Assembly: GCA_024180945.1 (NCBI GenBank) | Contig: JAKSGN010000038.1 | Coordinates: forward strand, 558,001 to 622,000 | Direction of reading: 5' to 3' | Source of the DNA: Macrophomina tecta | Taxonomy: Eukaryota; Ascomycota; Dothideomycetes; Botryosphaeriales; Botryosphaeriaceae | Length of the DNA: 64,000 bases | Shown: positions 20,787 through 34,104 of the stretch, one piece after another | Layout: each line of letters starts with the position of its first letter | How positions within the stretch are numbered: position 1 is the first letter of the stretch | Program-made: the position numbers and the translations under genes | The notes under the pieces: generated by a model | Databases searched by the model: none | The model's input: the letters and a program-made list of their open reading frames with translations, nothing else | Told to the model about the DNA's origin: nothing

Positions 20787-23484
20787 CTACTCGTAGAAGC
20801 GGGGGTCAAGATTCTCCACCTGCAGGTATGGGGAACGGTCGGCATCGGGGTCATTGCTCAGGTCAACTGGCGCGTACCCGTAGCCAAAGTGCTGGTACCG
20901 GTTCCTCTATGCATGTGCGTCAGTCAAATTATACTACGGCAACTGCAGGGGGCTACTTACCGAATGATACTTGATTTCCATGTCTTCCCAACGGGGATCT
21001 TTGATAGCTGTGCGGAAGTGCAATGCGCTTCCAGGCCAAATGGCATCCACGCGTCCTGTCTTTCTGTTCTTGTCTGTCACACAGTCAGGCTTTTCATTCG
21101 AGGCCGCCGTTTGAACTCTGGATTGCGGCAAACAATGGGATGCGCCAACTTACACCAGGCATTGCAATTCTCCTCCCACACGGTGCCCTTGAACCAAGAC
21201 TGGGTATGCTCGTTGAACTCATCGGTAGCGTCCTGGCGAGGCACGAAGTATCGAATGTTGTCGTGCTGCATCTTCTTGATCACCTTGAGTGTGTAGCTGA
21301 CGATGCCTTCCATAAGGCCTGTCACGTTTCAGCGGATGCGTTAAGAAAGGAGGGATATTCGGCTTGCCTGTAATGCTTCCGTTCTCAACCGGGCAGTTGG
21401 GGCCCAGATACACTGTCATTTTTATTAGCAGTGATATTGAGTCACCATGACGATTTTATTCTTACTCAGGTAGTTGGGAATCTTGGCGGCCATGAGCTGT
21501 TGCGGTGTCAGCAATCATAGCGCACATCTCTAGTTGAGCGAACAAGTTGGAATACATACCCCCATGTAACTTGCCGGAACAGTACTCCACTCTTCACGCA
21601 GGTCATAGTTGTCCAAGCCAATCAAAGGGAAGGGAGGTCGGTAGCTCACATCTATCGCCAGTCAGCATGAACGTGCCAGTCAAGGAAGAGCTCCCCACCG
21701 AACCCAGTCGCGCACACGATGGTGTCGCAAGCAGTGTAGTTGCCGTTGTCATCATAGACTCCTTTCTCGTCAACGCGCGAGACACCGATGACGTGCACGT
21801 CCACATTCGGCTCTTGGATCCTGGATCATATCTGGTCAGAGAGAAGGAGTCGCTCAATAGCACGTACTCGGCACTACTTACGCCACCATAAACGGGTCAC
21901 CAGGAGTCACGCGACGACAGCCCGGGCTCCAGGTAGGGATAAGTTTCTTGAACAGTTCGTCGTCCTTGATCCACTCACGGGTCCGTTGAGTCAGAATCTA
22001 CTCGGGAAGGCAGTCAGAGGAAATAGAACAGATGATTTTCCACCGTGTGCCACCTACCTCCCGAGCTCTGTAGTAGGCAGGGTTGTGCTTAACCATCAAA
22101 TGATGCACCTATATCGTGTCAGCCTCAGGGACATGGGTTTGGGGAGGATAAATGGAGCTGACCATCATCAACATGCTCTCGTTTTCCTTGGAGTGCCTGA
22201 TCATTGCATTATGGTCCTTGCTGAACATTTCCTTTTCTTCCTGGGTATCTGCCCCCGAGCCGCTGGTTAGCCCCAATAGGACCAACGAAAAGCATATGAC
22301 ATCGAATCAAGACTCACACTTGTAGCCTTGCGGTCTCCACCCTCCCCCTAGTTCATCAGGAAAGGTGAAGAACCATGCTGGAGTGCGTAGGAAACTGTGC
22401 ACCTTCTTGGCATGAGGCTGCATCCCGGGCACGACCTGGTAGGCGCTCGCCCCCGACCCAATGACGACGATTTCGTCATTTGCCCATTTTTCCTTAGTAT
22501 ACTCGTCCCATCTGGCAGGAGGCGGAGGTGTAAGCGTGAGAATCTCTGGCGGAAAATGACAGGGGAGCAAAGTATTAGGCGGGGAGGGGGCCTTACTTCG
22601 GTCTGTCTGCTGTGTGAATCACCCGGCCCTTGAACGACTTCAAGCCGGCGATGTTGGGATACTCCCACCGGTCTAGGATACCTACAGCACCCAAGAGGAG
22701 GTCGCACTCATCAGTGAAGATTTTCTTGGTACCATCGCTTGCCGTCTGCTCGATCTTGACCTCCCAGGTGCCCTTTTTCTCGTCGAATCGAGCTTCGACC
22801 ACTCTTTAGTTGAAGATCATATACTTTGCGAGGTCGAGCTTCTTTACGACCCGGTCGAGGTAGTCACGCAGATAGTACGATCCCGAATAGAAGCTTTCCC
22901 AGTCTGTGGTGATATCTTAGCCAGCACTCATTTCTCAGCAGCTCGTCGATCTTCCGATGACCGAGAGTCGCGATATCTGTTGTGGATTAAGAGAAAATGG
23001 GGAGACGGTACCTGGAGCAACAGCGAAGTTGAGTTGATATGTGCAAGTAGGTGAGTTGCACGCCGCGTTAGGATACCGGTTTTGGTACTAATTTGATCCG
23101 CGTCAGCGTCGAGGGTGGAACAATGCCAGGCGCTTGGGCTAAGGACGAACGGGAGAATGAACTTACCCAAGTGCCGCCCACTGTCGGATTCTTCTCGTAG
23201 ATGATGTGCACTACGTTGGGGCAATGCTTCTCAATGTTGTAAGCCAGCATGATGCCAGCCAGACCTGCGCCGACGGTGATGACCTTCAGCTTCCTATTGG
23301 CAGGGTCGCCGATAGGAACAAATGGGATGTGGTAGCCGGTCTTCTCGTTATTGTGGTAGTCCGGGTGGAGTCTCTCTGAAAATAGATTTCCCGGGCGTGT
23401 GTTGGCCTCCGGGTCCTTGAAGAACTTGAGACCTGGGATGAGGAAGGGATCGGTCTGTCCCTCGAGATTATCAAGCCTACCCAT
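20787..23484 (-). pseudogene. Baeyer-Villiger flavin monooxygenase, 14 exons, single stop
   Basis: Exons on the minus strand: 23484-23167, 23087-23012, 22915-22597, 22511-22318, 22248-22163, 22108-22058, 21997-21882, 21820-21699, 21651-21560, 21496-21466, 21412-21368, 21318-21154, 21073-20961, 20906-20787. Phases fit throughout and sum to 616 codons, normal for fungal BVMOs. Start [13 protein letters not shown] Rossmann [15 protein letters not shown] motif region FKGRVIHTADR; NADPH Rossmann VIGSGASAYQ; CATGFDVSYRPPFPLIG; end LQVENLDPRFYE. Codon 168 is TAA (22806-22808), from a CAA-to-TAA-type change. The usual Trp of FxGxxxHTxxW is Arg, and exon 2 ([14 protein letters not shown]) departs from the usual PGAACDVPxH. 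Intron 21319-21367 is GC-AG. It probably oxygenated a ketone or aldehyde in the local pathway. Splice sites are inferred from sequence alone. Confidence 0.88.
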
Positions 23485-24389
23485 TGTGGATGAGATGAAA
23501 GAGGCAAAGCAGACGGGAACGGAGATGTTGCCTTGAGAGTGCGTGCTGGGTTGGAGGGACTGAACGGACAACTTTCTTGGGCACCATCAGTGAAATACCA
23601 CCGTCGGGTCCCAGACGCCGCCGAAATCCCGGACAAAGACGGTCCGCCTTTTTCACGCTAATTACACGAACAATCTCATTTGGGACGAACTCGGCTTGCT
23701 AATTCCTATCGTTGACACGTTGTTGCTGAGTTAGAATTTGCGTCTGAGATCCGAAATTTCCGGAAATAGCAAGACGTGGCATTTCTGACATCCCATTTTC
23801 TGACTCGACTTATCAGGTGATGGCCGGCCTCTTGACTTCCGAGAAGCCGTGCCATGTGGGACCCTCCGGGCCGAACGCAGCCCCGCTTCCCAGCAAAATG
23901 TCGAAGACAGCTCGTTGAACATGGCAACATATGCACGGTCTCTAAGCAGTGTTTTCAAAGGCGGTTTTGGCCATTCTGAAATGGTGACGGTTTTTGAGAA
24001 TGGGGAAACCTCACGCATTTCTGTTCTCGGGTAACTACATTTGAAGTTTTTGTTTCTCGACTTTTCCACCACTACCAGGATCATAGTCCCGGATTTTGAC
24101 AGCCCGCTGAAATCACTGCATTTTCTGTACATTTCGTATACGTCTTCCCGTCCAGGATGGTACTTGTGGGCTTCGCCTGGGCTCATTAAGATTTCCGACA
24201 TGACGGGAGCACGAAGGTGGGCAAGGCGCCTTGATGAACAGGTCATGTAAGGCTTGAAGCGCTCATCCAGGTGCGGTCAACAGAGACAATTGTCAAGCTG
24301 CCCTCGGCTGCGTGGCTGCTGCCCGCCATCTTCCGTGACTAAGAAAAAGATTAGTATACACACGTGATATTCCACCACCTCCGGTAGCA
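23485..24389. other. Region upstream of the monooxygenase, no gene assigned
   Basis: About 900 bp of non-RIP sequence. The longest frame is minus 23731-24246 (171 codons, MTCSSRRLAHLRAPVMSEIL at the start); short plus frames overlap it. None has a recognisable domain. It should contain the monooxygenase promoter near its left end. Composition becomes AT-rich after about 24385. Confidence 0.4.
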
Positions 24390-24869
24390 CGGTAATATAA
24401 TATAATTTCTGTGCGGTTAAAAAATAGAAACATAGCACTCGGGTAAAAGAGATGTGGCGCCCGGATATAAGAGATATAGCGCCTAGAAAGTAAGGCTTTA
24501 TATAAGTTTAACTAGCGCGTTGCGGTATTCTTAACAGAATGTTAAAAAAGAAAAAAAAGCTAATGTCTCGTCTAAGAACTTATTATCTAATAATTAAATA
24601 ATACTAGTACCTAGTAGTGTTTTAATAGGTTATAGATATATATTATCTTACTCCCTAGACAGGTATTATTAGAAAAATATCTAAGATATATATCTAGTCT
24701 TCTAAGAGTTGGCTAATAGTGTTATAGAAGCTAATACTTTAAGTTATAAAAGATAGATAGAGCTAGAAAGAGAGGGTAGAGTTATAATAAAAAATAAAAC
24801 GAATTAACTAAGATATATCTAAGAATAGCTACCGAGTTATTAAAACCTATAAGGCTATTATCTCCCTAT
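24390..24869. other. RIPed non-coding DNA flanking Gypsy A3
   Basis: About 480 bp of AT-rich, TpA-rich sequence between the gene island and the A3 left LTR. No LTR end, TIR or open frame was found. It probably belongs to an older repeat, or to unique DNA affected by RIP spreading from A3. Confidence 0.4.
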
Positions 24870-25304
24870 TATTATAGCACAGCCTCTATAGTATAGAAAA
24901 TAAGAAAGAAAAGAACGTTCTACGGGAAATTCTAAAGAAAAAAGAGAATTACATAGCTTAGTATATAAGTATCTAAGAATAGACCTACTAAGCCCTTACG
25001 AGCTAAGCTTATAACGGCTTACCTTAAGCTCTCTAGAGCTAGGCTTATAATAGTACTACTAGATTATATATACTTTTCTACTATATATAAACTATACTTC
25101 TTAGATAGCTTTAACCTTCGTGGTTAACTTTAATAATAATTTAGTATATTATTAGTAATATAGCCTTTATATGTAGTATTTAGTCTTATTACGTATTTAA
25201 CTTGCTCTTATTCTCTTCTTATACCTACTTAAGAAAAACCCCCTTAATAGATTTTCTCTCTCTTTAGTATTTCGATTTTTAGAGGTAGAGGCCCGCTTGT
25301 AATA
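24870..25304 (+). repeat. Gypsy A3 5' LTR
   Basis: 435 bp, TATTATAGCACAGCC...CTTGTAATA. Heavily RIPed along its whole length; compare the right copy, whose last 150 bp are almost untouched. Confidence 0.88.
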
Positions 25305-28300
25305 CTTTAATTATTATTCTTATAAGAAGAGAAAGACTCTAAGATTAAGTCTTATTAAATAAGGTATTACCCCCTAACGAGTTTAGGAAATAGTAATAGA
25401 CTTAGTTAATATAGAGAATATTAGCGCGGGATAAGATTATCTAGCTATTTCTTATATACTAACTCCTGGGCCCCCTTAGCCTACTCGATAGGAGTAAACA
25501 GAGCCCACTATAAGAGAACTTATATAGATAATTTAGAAACTACGAGCTAAGAATCTCGTTCTAAGAAGTTAGTAGAATTAGGCTACTAGGCTAAGCCCTA
25601 TAAGAGACCTAACTACTAAGATTAAGATACTAAAGCCGGACCTTTACTATAAAGAATATACTAAGATGTAAAGTTTTGTTATATAGCTAGAAGACTATCT
25701 ATACTTCGCTAAAGAATAATTTAGTAATAACGTAGATAAGATTCGCTACGCTAGTACCTTTCTCTAAAGAATAGTAAAAAAGTAGTTTAGACCTTATAAA
25801 TAAGAAACCTAGAAGAAGTTATAATAGTGATAGTTATCTTAGACCTAGACTATCTTCTCTAACTATAGAATATTCGCTAAATAACTATAAAATACTTTTA
25901 GTACTATTAATAAGGCTAAGCGTACTAATTAGATTCTTTTTAGAATCTAGTAGAAAAAGTCTATACTTAACTATATAGCTAAATTCTAAGAAGTAGCCTA
26001 CGTCGCTAAAAAATACTTAGACTATATACTCTAATAGCTATACTACCGCGGCCTAAAGAACGAGATTAAAGAAGCTATATTCTACTATAACGAACTAGAA
26101 ACACTCCCGAAACTAATTTGCCTAGCTACTAATATAGATAGAAGACGCACTAATAAATAGTTTAAGAAGAAAAGTAGCTATTAAACGAATATAACTAAGC
26201 TACGCTAAGAATATACTACGTTAAAAAAAAGAAGATACTATAGCTTTAGACGCCGCTAATCGTTAAGATAATAAGAAAAAAAATAAGAGTTAAAATAATA
26301 ATAAGAAGCCTAAAGAACCTAATCTAAACTAAATAAATAAATAGAAATAGCGCTATAAGAATTAACTCTATATTATCTACGGTAGTAATAAGTACTTCTC
26401 ACCTAAGTACCCATAGAACCCTTATAATAAGAAAGAGAAGAAGTAGACCTTAAACACTTAGTATAAAGTATTAGTTATATTCTACTAAGATAACTACGAT
26501 ACGCTATACTAGATAGTCTACTATAATAATAACTATTAAACGCACTAAAGTAGTAAAGATATATTAGAATAGTATCCTTACGAACCTTAATAGTTTAGTA
26601 TAATAACTAGAAATAAGGAAGTACTAGAAATTAATAACTTAATTAATAACTTTCTCTACGATAACGAGCTAGTTAATAGCGATATAGACGAACTCTATAA
26701 TAGTACCCCTAAGTCTAGCGAAGCTAGAAATATAGAATAATAGTAGAACTAAGCTATACTTAACTAAATTACGAAATACTTAAGTAGATATAAAAATATG
26801 AGATGTATTAAGCCTAGCCTTACTCTAATAATTAACTAAACCCCTAGATTAAGAATAGACCTATTACTATAATAATATTAGGTATAGAAGGAAAAGCTTA
26901 GCTCTTAATTTTATAAAGATAGTATATAGTACTTCTAGAAGAAATTACCCCTTATCTTAGCTAACGAAGTAGTATTCTAGCTTAAAAATAAGGCCTAAGA
27001 AGTATAGTAATAATAGAACCTTACGTATTTATATAGTATAGCGTTAACCCTCGGCCTATACGAAATAGTAATAAGAGTATAAAATATCTTATAATAGATT
27101 CTAAAGGAGAAATATATTATACCTACCTTTAAATACTAGATCTATAATAACTAAATCTACTAGAGGTATCTTATTAGGCGTAAGCACTAAATATAGTAGA
27201 AAAAATTACTAATTCTAGCTAAGAACTAGAACCTCTACTTCTATAAAGAAATAGCCTGCTAATACTTAGTAAAAAACTAGATGGCCCTATAGTATTAGAA
27301 TTAACCTAGAGGCTATAGTCTAGATTTCTTTATATAGTATTATATATATTAAATACGGAAATTCTTACCGGACTAAATTTTTAGAAATAATTTAAAATAA
27401 AAGAAATGCTTAATAAATAACCTATCTTAATACTAATTAATATAGAATTAAGCGAAAACTTTATATATAATAAGTTTATAGAATAATATAAGATTTTATA
27501 CTAAAAAAAAAGAGCTATATCCGCTTAGTAAATTTAATAGAAAAAGCTTAGTCTACGAAGAAAACTAGATAAAGATAAAAATAAAGAAAGTAATTCTTTA
27601 AATTAAAAACTATTAGAAATAGATCTCTCTTAATATCTAATATATTTCTAGGTATAATATTATTCTAGATATATTCTAGATTTAAATATAGAAACCTATC
27701 TTTAACTTTAATAAAGAAGATAAAATTATCTTTTAAAAAGAAATTAATAACCTTCTATAAAAATTTAGGTTACGTATAGAAAATAGATTAATAAATACCC
27801 TATAGCGACTCTTATCTATTATAAATTAGAAAGTAGCTAGTATAAGGCCTAAATATAATAACTATATAGATAACTCTAGTAGTAGTATAAGTTAAAACTA
27901 AGACTATAACGTAGAAGGCGAAGTCTTCTTAGTAAAATATAACTCTATTATAGAAATAAGCTCTACTAAGCGTAATAATACCCTTAAATTATTAAAAGAA
28001 ATGTAAGACTTAAATAATAGTATAAAATCTAGTATTAGTAGCATTAATAGTAACCTTAAGAAAGGCCTAAGATAGAACTAAAACTATAGCGTATAAAATG
28101 CTATCTTCTTAGTAAAATATAGTGCCTTAAGCGAAGTAAGCCCTACCGAGTTAAGTATTTCTAAAATTTAAGTATAATACTTATTACAAAGGACTACGCG
28201 GAGAAAGTATAAGACTAAGAGTAAGACTTTATAGAAGTAATTAGTAGTTACTAAATCTTTTATAAATGTCTAGATAATCTTAAAAGAGGTATTTAGACGT

Positions 28301-31243
28301 ATATAATACTAAGAATAATAGATCTATCTTATATATATTAAATCCTTACTAGTAGTATAATAGAGAGTATTAGCTAGGGCCTAATAAAAAAGGCTAAGAA
28401 ATAAAAACTATCTAACTTTTATTAAAAAAGATAATCCTACGAGAATTAAAAGAGAATAATATAGTAGTTTAGAAATATAATAGTAACTATAAGAAATACC
28501 TCTAATTCTAAAAATAGAAACGATATCTAAAGAGTATTAAAACTTAGTTACTATTTACTAAGAAAGAGAAAAGAGAGACTTATCTAAGTATTAACTATAA
28601 AACTATAAGATTCTACTTAAGCTAAAAATAAAACTAGCTTATAAGCCTATCTACTTCTTATTAAAGAAGAAAATATAGGCTCTAAAAAAATATATTAAGA
28701 AGAATCTTAAATAAGAATATATTTAGCTATTAATATTATTAACTAGATATTTAATTTTCTTTATTTCTAAGAAGAATAGTAAGTTATACCTCTACGTTAA
28801 CTATTAATAACTTAATAATATTATAATTAAAAATTAATACCCGCTTCTATATATTAATAAGCTTTAGAATAAGTTAAGAAATATAAAGTACTTTATAAAA
28901 CTAGACCTTAGAAATAAATATTACCTAGTTAGGATTAAAGAAGGAGAAGAATAAAAAATAGCCTTTAAAACAAGGCTAGAACTCTATAAGTATATAGTAA
29001 TACTATTTAGGCTTACTAATACACTAGTAATATTCTAGTCGCTTATTAATAATACGCTACGTAAATACTTAGATATCTTCTATTTAGCTTATCTTAACGA
29101 TATTCTTATCTTCTTAGAAATACTTAAGAAATATAAAAAGTATATTAGAAAAATTCTAAAAGCTCTCTAAGCTAAGAATCTAACTATCGTACCTAATAAG
29201 TATAAGTAGTACATATAAAGAATAAAATTCTTAGGCTTTATTATTATTCTTAGATATATCGGTATAGATAACTTAAAACTAGATTCTATTAGAGAATAGC
29301 TAGTATTAAAGATAATTAAGAAAGTATAATTCTTTTTTAAATTTACTAACTTCTATAGAAAGTTTATCTAGAACTATTTAAAGATTATAAAACTTTTAAT
29401 ATAATTTATTTAGAAAAAATATAGCTTCTAATAAAGAGATAATTAGTAGTAAGTCTTTAATTCGCTAAAAAGAATATTTTATAAAGTACTTATTTTAGAA
29501 ATATATAATTCTAATAAACTAATTAAAGTAGAAACTAATATATTAGAATTTATTCTAGAAGTATATCTTAGCTAGCCTAATAATAAAGATAAATAGTATC
29601 TAATCGCGTTCTACTTAAAAAAGTTTACCCCGGTAGAGCTTAACTATAATACTTATAATAAGAAGCTCTTAGCTATAGTTATAGTATTTAAGTACTAGAG
29701 ATACTATCTAGAAAAAGCTAAATAGTAGATAATAGTATATTATAACTATTAGAATCTTACGCGCTTTACTACGACTAAGAAGCTAAACTAATAATAGATT
29801 TACTAGTTATAAAAATTAGTATTCTATAACTTTAAAATTATATATAGAAAAGATATAGATAACGCCGCTACTAACGCACTTAGTAGAAGAGTAGACTATA
29901 TAAAAAAAAGAATTAAGCTATAATCTATAGTACTATAATAGATAAGTAATAGATTACTTATTTTTACTAAATAGTCTTTCTTAATACTTCGTATCGAGTT
30001 AAACCCGTGGTATTAGAAGATTTAAGAAGTATACGCTTAAAACTTCTTTATATAAAAACTTTTAGCACTTAAAGATAACCCGCGTATTACTTAAGATAAA
30101 AAAGAAATGCTTCTCTTTAAAGAATTAATCTATATTTTAATAAGACTATAAGAAGTACTTATTAAAAATATATATATAATATCTATATATAAATATTAGG
30201 GTATTAATAGAACGACTAAGAGAATTACGTAAAACTTCTACTTTCTAGAATTATAAAAAATAGTCTAGTATATAGTTTTATAATACGATCTTTATATTCG
30301 AAGTAAAGCCGTAATATATACTCTATATAAATAACTATAACCCCTAGAAGTACTAGAATAACTATAGTAATAGATTATACTAGACTTTATTATAAAGCTA
30401 CTAGAGTCTAGAGATCCGCTTATAGAAATTAAGTATAACTTAATTCTAGTCTTTATTAATAGACTTATAAAGTATATATACTTTTTATTCTACCTAGAAG
30501 TATTAAATATAAAATAGCTAGTCTATACGTTTCTTTAATATATCTTCGCGGATTATAGAATGCCGAAAGTATTAATTTCGAATAAAAATAAGCTAATAAG
30601 GTCTAAATTTTAGTAAATGCTTATACGCTAGCTTAGAGTGAAGAATAAACTCTCTATAATAATATATATATAAACCGACGACTAGATAGAATAGATAAAC
30701 TAAACTCTTAAATAATATCTTCACTATTATATTAACTACCTATAGGATAATTAGGCTATATAGCTATCTATAATATAATTCGCCTATAATAGCGCTAAAT
30801 AAGAGTTAACTAATATATTTCCGTTCTTTACTAACTATAGGTTTAAACTAGATGCGTATAGAGAAGCTATTCTAAGTAGAAAATTAGCCTAGAAAGACGT
30901 TCTTAAAGCTAAGTAGCTAAGAGAATTATATAAAGCTATTAGTCTTAACCTTAAATATATATAAATTATAATATCTAAATACTATAATAGATGGTACTAG
31001 GCGGTACTAAATCTTAAAAAAAAGAATAAAGTATACCTCCTTATAAAAAATATTAAATTAAAGTAACCGAGCGATAAATTAGATTTTAAGAAAATTAGTC
31101 TATTTAAAATTATAAAAAAACTTAGAGAAGTTACGTATTAACTTAAATTACCTAATATATAAATAAATTCTATCTTTTATATAGTAATACTCGAGCTAGT
31201 ACTAGAAAATACTACTATTTTAGAAATATAAAAAAAGATTATA

Positions 31244-33093
31244 ACATATTCCATAAGCGAGTGCATCACACAAGCGAGTATATTACCCTATTAAACCTCT
31301 ACTACTTTAAGTATGAATTACTCCACAATGCGTTATAAAATCGATTATCTATAATATACGTTCTATTCTATAGTGGTTTCTGCATCTTTTTAATATATAC
31401 GAGAATTATGCCTAACTTTGCCGCATTACCTATATCGCCGTCGCTTTATCGCAGGCCCATCTGATTACGCATCACCTTATCGCATTTCCTGCGAAATCTA
31501 CCCATTACCACTAGCTTTATTAATTAAGTCCTGCCCCTCTTAAATCGTAAGCGTTCCTCGCTATTGGATTCGCTTCTTCTTACGCTTTTTACGGCCTGTT
31601 GCGGCCTTATTTGCCTTTTAAAGGCCCGCGACTTCGGCCTACAATAGAATAGCTAAATGCGCTATTATTTAAGCCTCCTTTACGAGCTGACTCAACGCCT
31701 CGTTAATTAGTGTTAGTGAGCTATCCTAGTACCGTGCAATCCTAACCCTAATAAGCTTAGTTTAACTAACTAATTCAGCTGGGTTGTGTGGTGTTTAGAA
31801 GTCCTAAGCCGTAGCCTCGATCTAGAGTAGCGTTGGCGTCCGAAGTCGAATATTAAGCTTTAAAATCACGGCGTTTAGATTATATAGGACTAATCCTACG
31901 CCTTAGAATCCTCTAGTAATATTCTGCGGTATAAAGGCGGCTTCGAACGCCGCTTTAAACGCTAGTAAAAATTCAAGCTTTATAATATAGTTAATGTGGT
32001 TTCGTATTAGGTCCTCGATCCGCTTCCCGTACGCCTTCTTAAGGGCCGTAAAACAACTAACATTAAGTAGCTAGAGAAGGTGGGATAAATACGCAGGTAT
32101 ATAGAGCGTGATAATCTTATATTTCTAGCAAAATACCTCGAATTTAGATGAATAATAGCTCTCGTGGCCGTTAAGAATTAAAAGACGATATGCTCTAGTT
32201 ATATGATTCTTCGTGTGCATTTTAAAGTGCTATAGCTACTAGAACGTAAGCTTATTTGTCGTCTAACCGTTATTGCTCGTTGCGATAACCTAATCGCCTG
32301 GTGTATCGTCGCTGTACTAAGCTAAAAGGTGGTATTATCCCTTAAATATCACGAACGGCGGGATCGCCCACCCTTTCGCGTTAACTCCCTAGATTATCGA
32401 AACCTACTCGCGATTACCTAGCTGCCTTATCTTTGGTCGAGCACGTCGTTCGGAGGCTGTAACAACCATTACGGCTATAATAACGCCTATAAGAAAGCCC
32501 GCTTCGTTAAAGTTAAAGATATCGTCGTCTACGATTTCGTACTTCGCGATTATATTCCGTACGAGGTTAAACTAGTCCGTAATAAGTTCTAGATCCTCGT
32601 ATTTAGCCCTCTAGTTATCGTACTTGCGATTTAGACGTGTTCTAAGCTTAGGGGTCCGCTTTATAAAGTTAGTAGGCTAGTTCTTGCCAACCTTACCTCT
32701 AGCGCGATTAGCGAGGAGCTTATTCGCTATATCTCTAACGGCTTCGAGTCGGGGCGGAAATCCTCGCGAATCTAGGTCGAGAATACGTTCGACGATAACG
32801 GATTCTTCGGTAGGCGTAAGCTTTTAAGAGTTAGGTGCGTAATCGCGTCGGGAAGGGATTCCTTTAGCACGTTGATTTACGGTCTAGTAGTGGACGGCGT
32901 ACTCCTTTACAGCGCCTCGGGCGGTCGGGATTTAGTTTTTCTTAAGCGCTGAAACAGCTAGAATAACTGCACCTTTATTATTTAATAATTAATAATGAGT
33001 TAGTTGAGGCATCGCGTCTTAAAGAGAGGAGACGCGTTTTAGTAGGGGAGGTGATGCACTCGCTTATGTAATGCACTCGCTTGTGGAACACGT
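31244..33093 (-). mobile_element. Fot1/pogo-type DNA transposon, RIP-inactivated, nested in A3
   Basis: 1850 bp inserted in A3 at a TA that is duplicated (31242-31243 and 33094-33095). A1 shows the uninterrupted site near 11250 (GATTATACTAGAAAA). The inverted repeats start ACATATTCCATAAGCGAGTG (left) and ACGTGTTCCACAAGCGAGTG (right, reversed), differing only by RIP-type transitions. Each repeat contains the 17-bp unit AYAAGCGAGTGCATYAC twice in tandem. It carries one minus-strand transposase remnant. Confidence 0.92.
31363..33012 (-). pseudogene. Fot1-type transposase, RIP stops
   Basis: Frame starts MPQLTHY at 33012 and runs about 550 codons to 31363, the usual Fot1 length of about 540 aa. 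It reads a CENP-B-type helix-turn-helix region (EESVIVERILDLDSRGFPP, RAKYEDLELITD), the DDE core (DDDIFNFNEAGF, VTASERRARPKI, GVNAKGWAIPPFVIFKG), a Lys/Arg-rich stretch (GRKKRKKKR), GTLTI, and a CCHC-like end (CGKVRHNSR). About fifteen in-frame TAG/TAA codons sit where Trp or Gln is expected. The first catalytic Asp appears as Asn in NFNEAG, where the family has NFDETG. The frame itself is preserved, so decay was by RIP, not by indels. Confidence 0.92.
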
Positions 33094-34104
33094 TACTAGA
33101 AAACTCTAATACTAAAGAAGACTAATACCTAATTAAAAAGATTCTAGACTATAAGCGGTTTAATTATTAGCTTAAATATCTCGTTAAATAGAAAGAATAT
33201 AGGAACGAAGATAACTAGTAGATACTAAAAAATAATATATATCTAGATCTAGTTATAGAATTCTATCGCTAAAATCCTAATCTTTTACGAAGACGAGGTC
33301 GTTTCTAAATAAAAATAATAAAAATTCTTTAAGAACTAGCGGATTCGTCGTAAACTAAGATAAACGAGTAAGATTTATAGGCTCGAAAGAATGCGGAGAC
33401 CTTATATCTAGCATAGGTTTCTTAGTAGAATCGATACGATTAGCCTACGGCATAGTAGAATCTATTAACTTATAATATAGCCATTTTAACGAGGACCGAC
33501 CCTTAGAACTCTTAGAGTTAGAAAGATTTCTAGGCGAACTAAATACCTTAGTCTTCTCTAACTTCTTTAACGATATAAACCCTTACTAAATTATCTTAGA
33601 CCTATACTTTTAAAGAAAGTAGCGCTACTTATATAGATATACTAACTTCTCTAGAGTAGTATCTTCCTCGGTAGCGATATAATTAAACTTCTAGTCTAAA
33701 CGATTTACTACGAAAGTTAGTTAGAAGAATAAAATAAAATAATATAATATCTATAACCCGAGGCGCTTACTTTCGTAATATTATAACCCGTACGACGCGC
33801 CTTTAAGTAGGCGCTATAAATAAAGAAATTATTCTCTAAGGTAAAGTATACGATATAGTACTCTAGATAGTAAGTATAAGAAATTATCTCCACGCCATTC
33901 TAGAGAACGCGACGTAATAAGTTCTAACGGCGTATTATAGTACGATATAGCCGCTTAGTAGAGGGCTTAAAACTATTAGTAAGAAGATGTTTAGGTAGTA
34001 TAATAAGAATCTATAACGAGAAATAATATAGAAACCCTATAGAACGAAAATATATAACCGCGTAAAAAAAATCTTCGGGCTAAAGATTCTAAAAGAGGGA
34101 ATAG

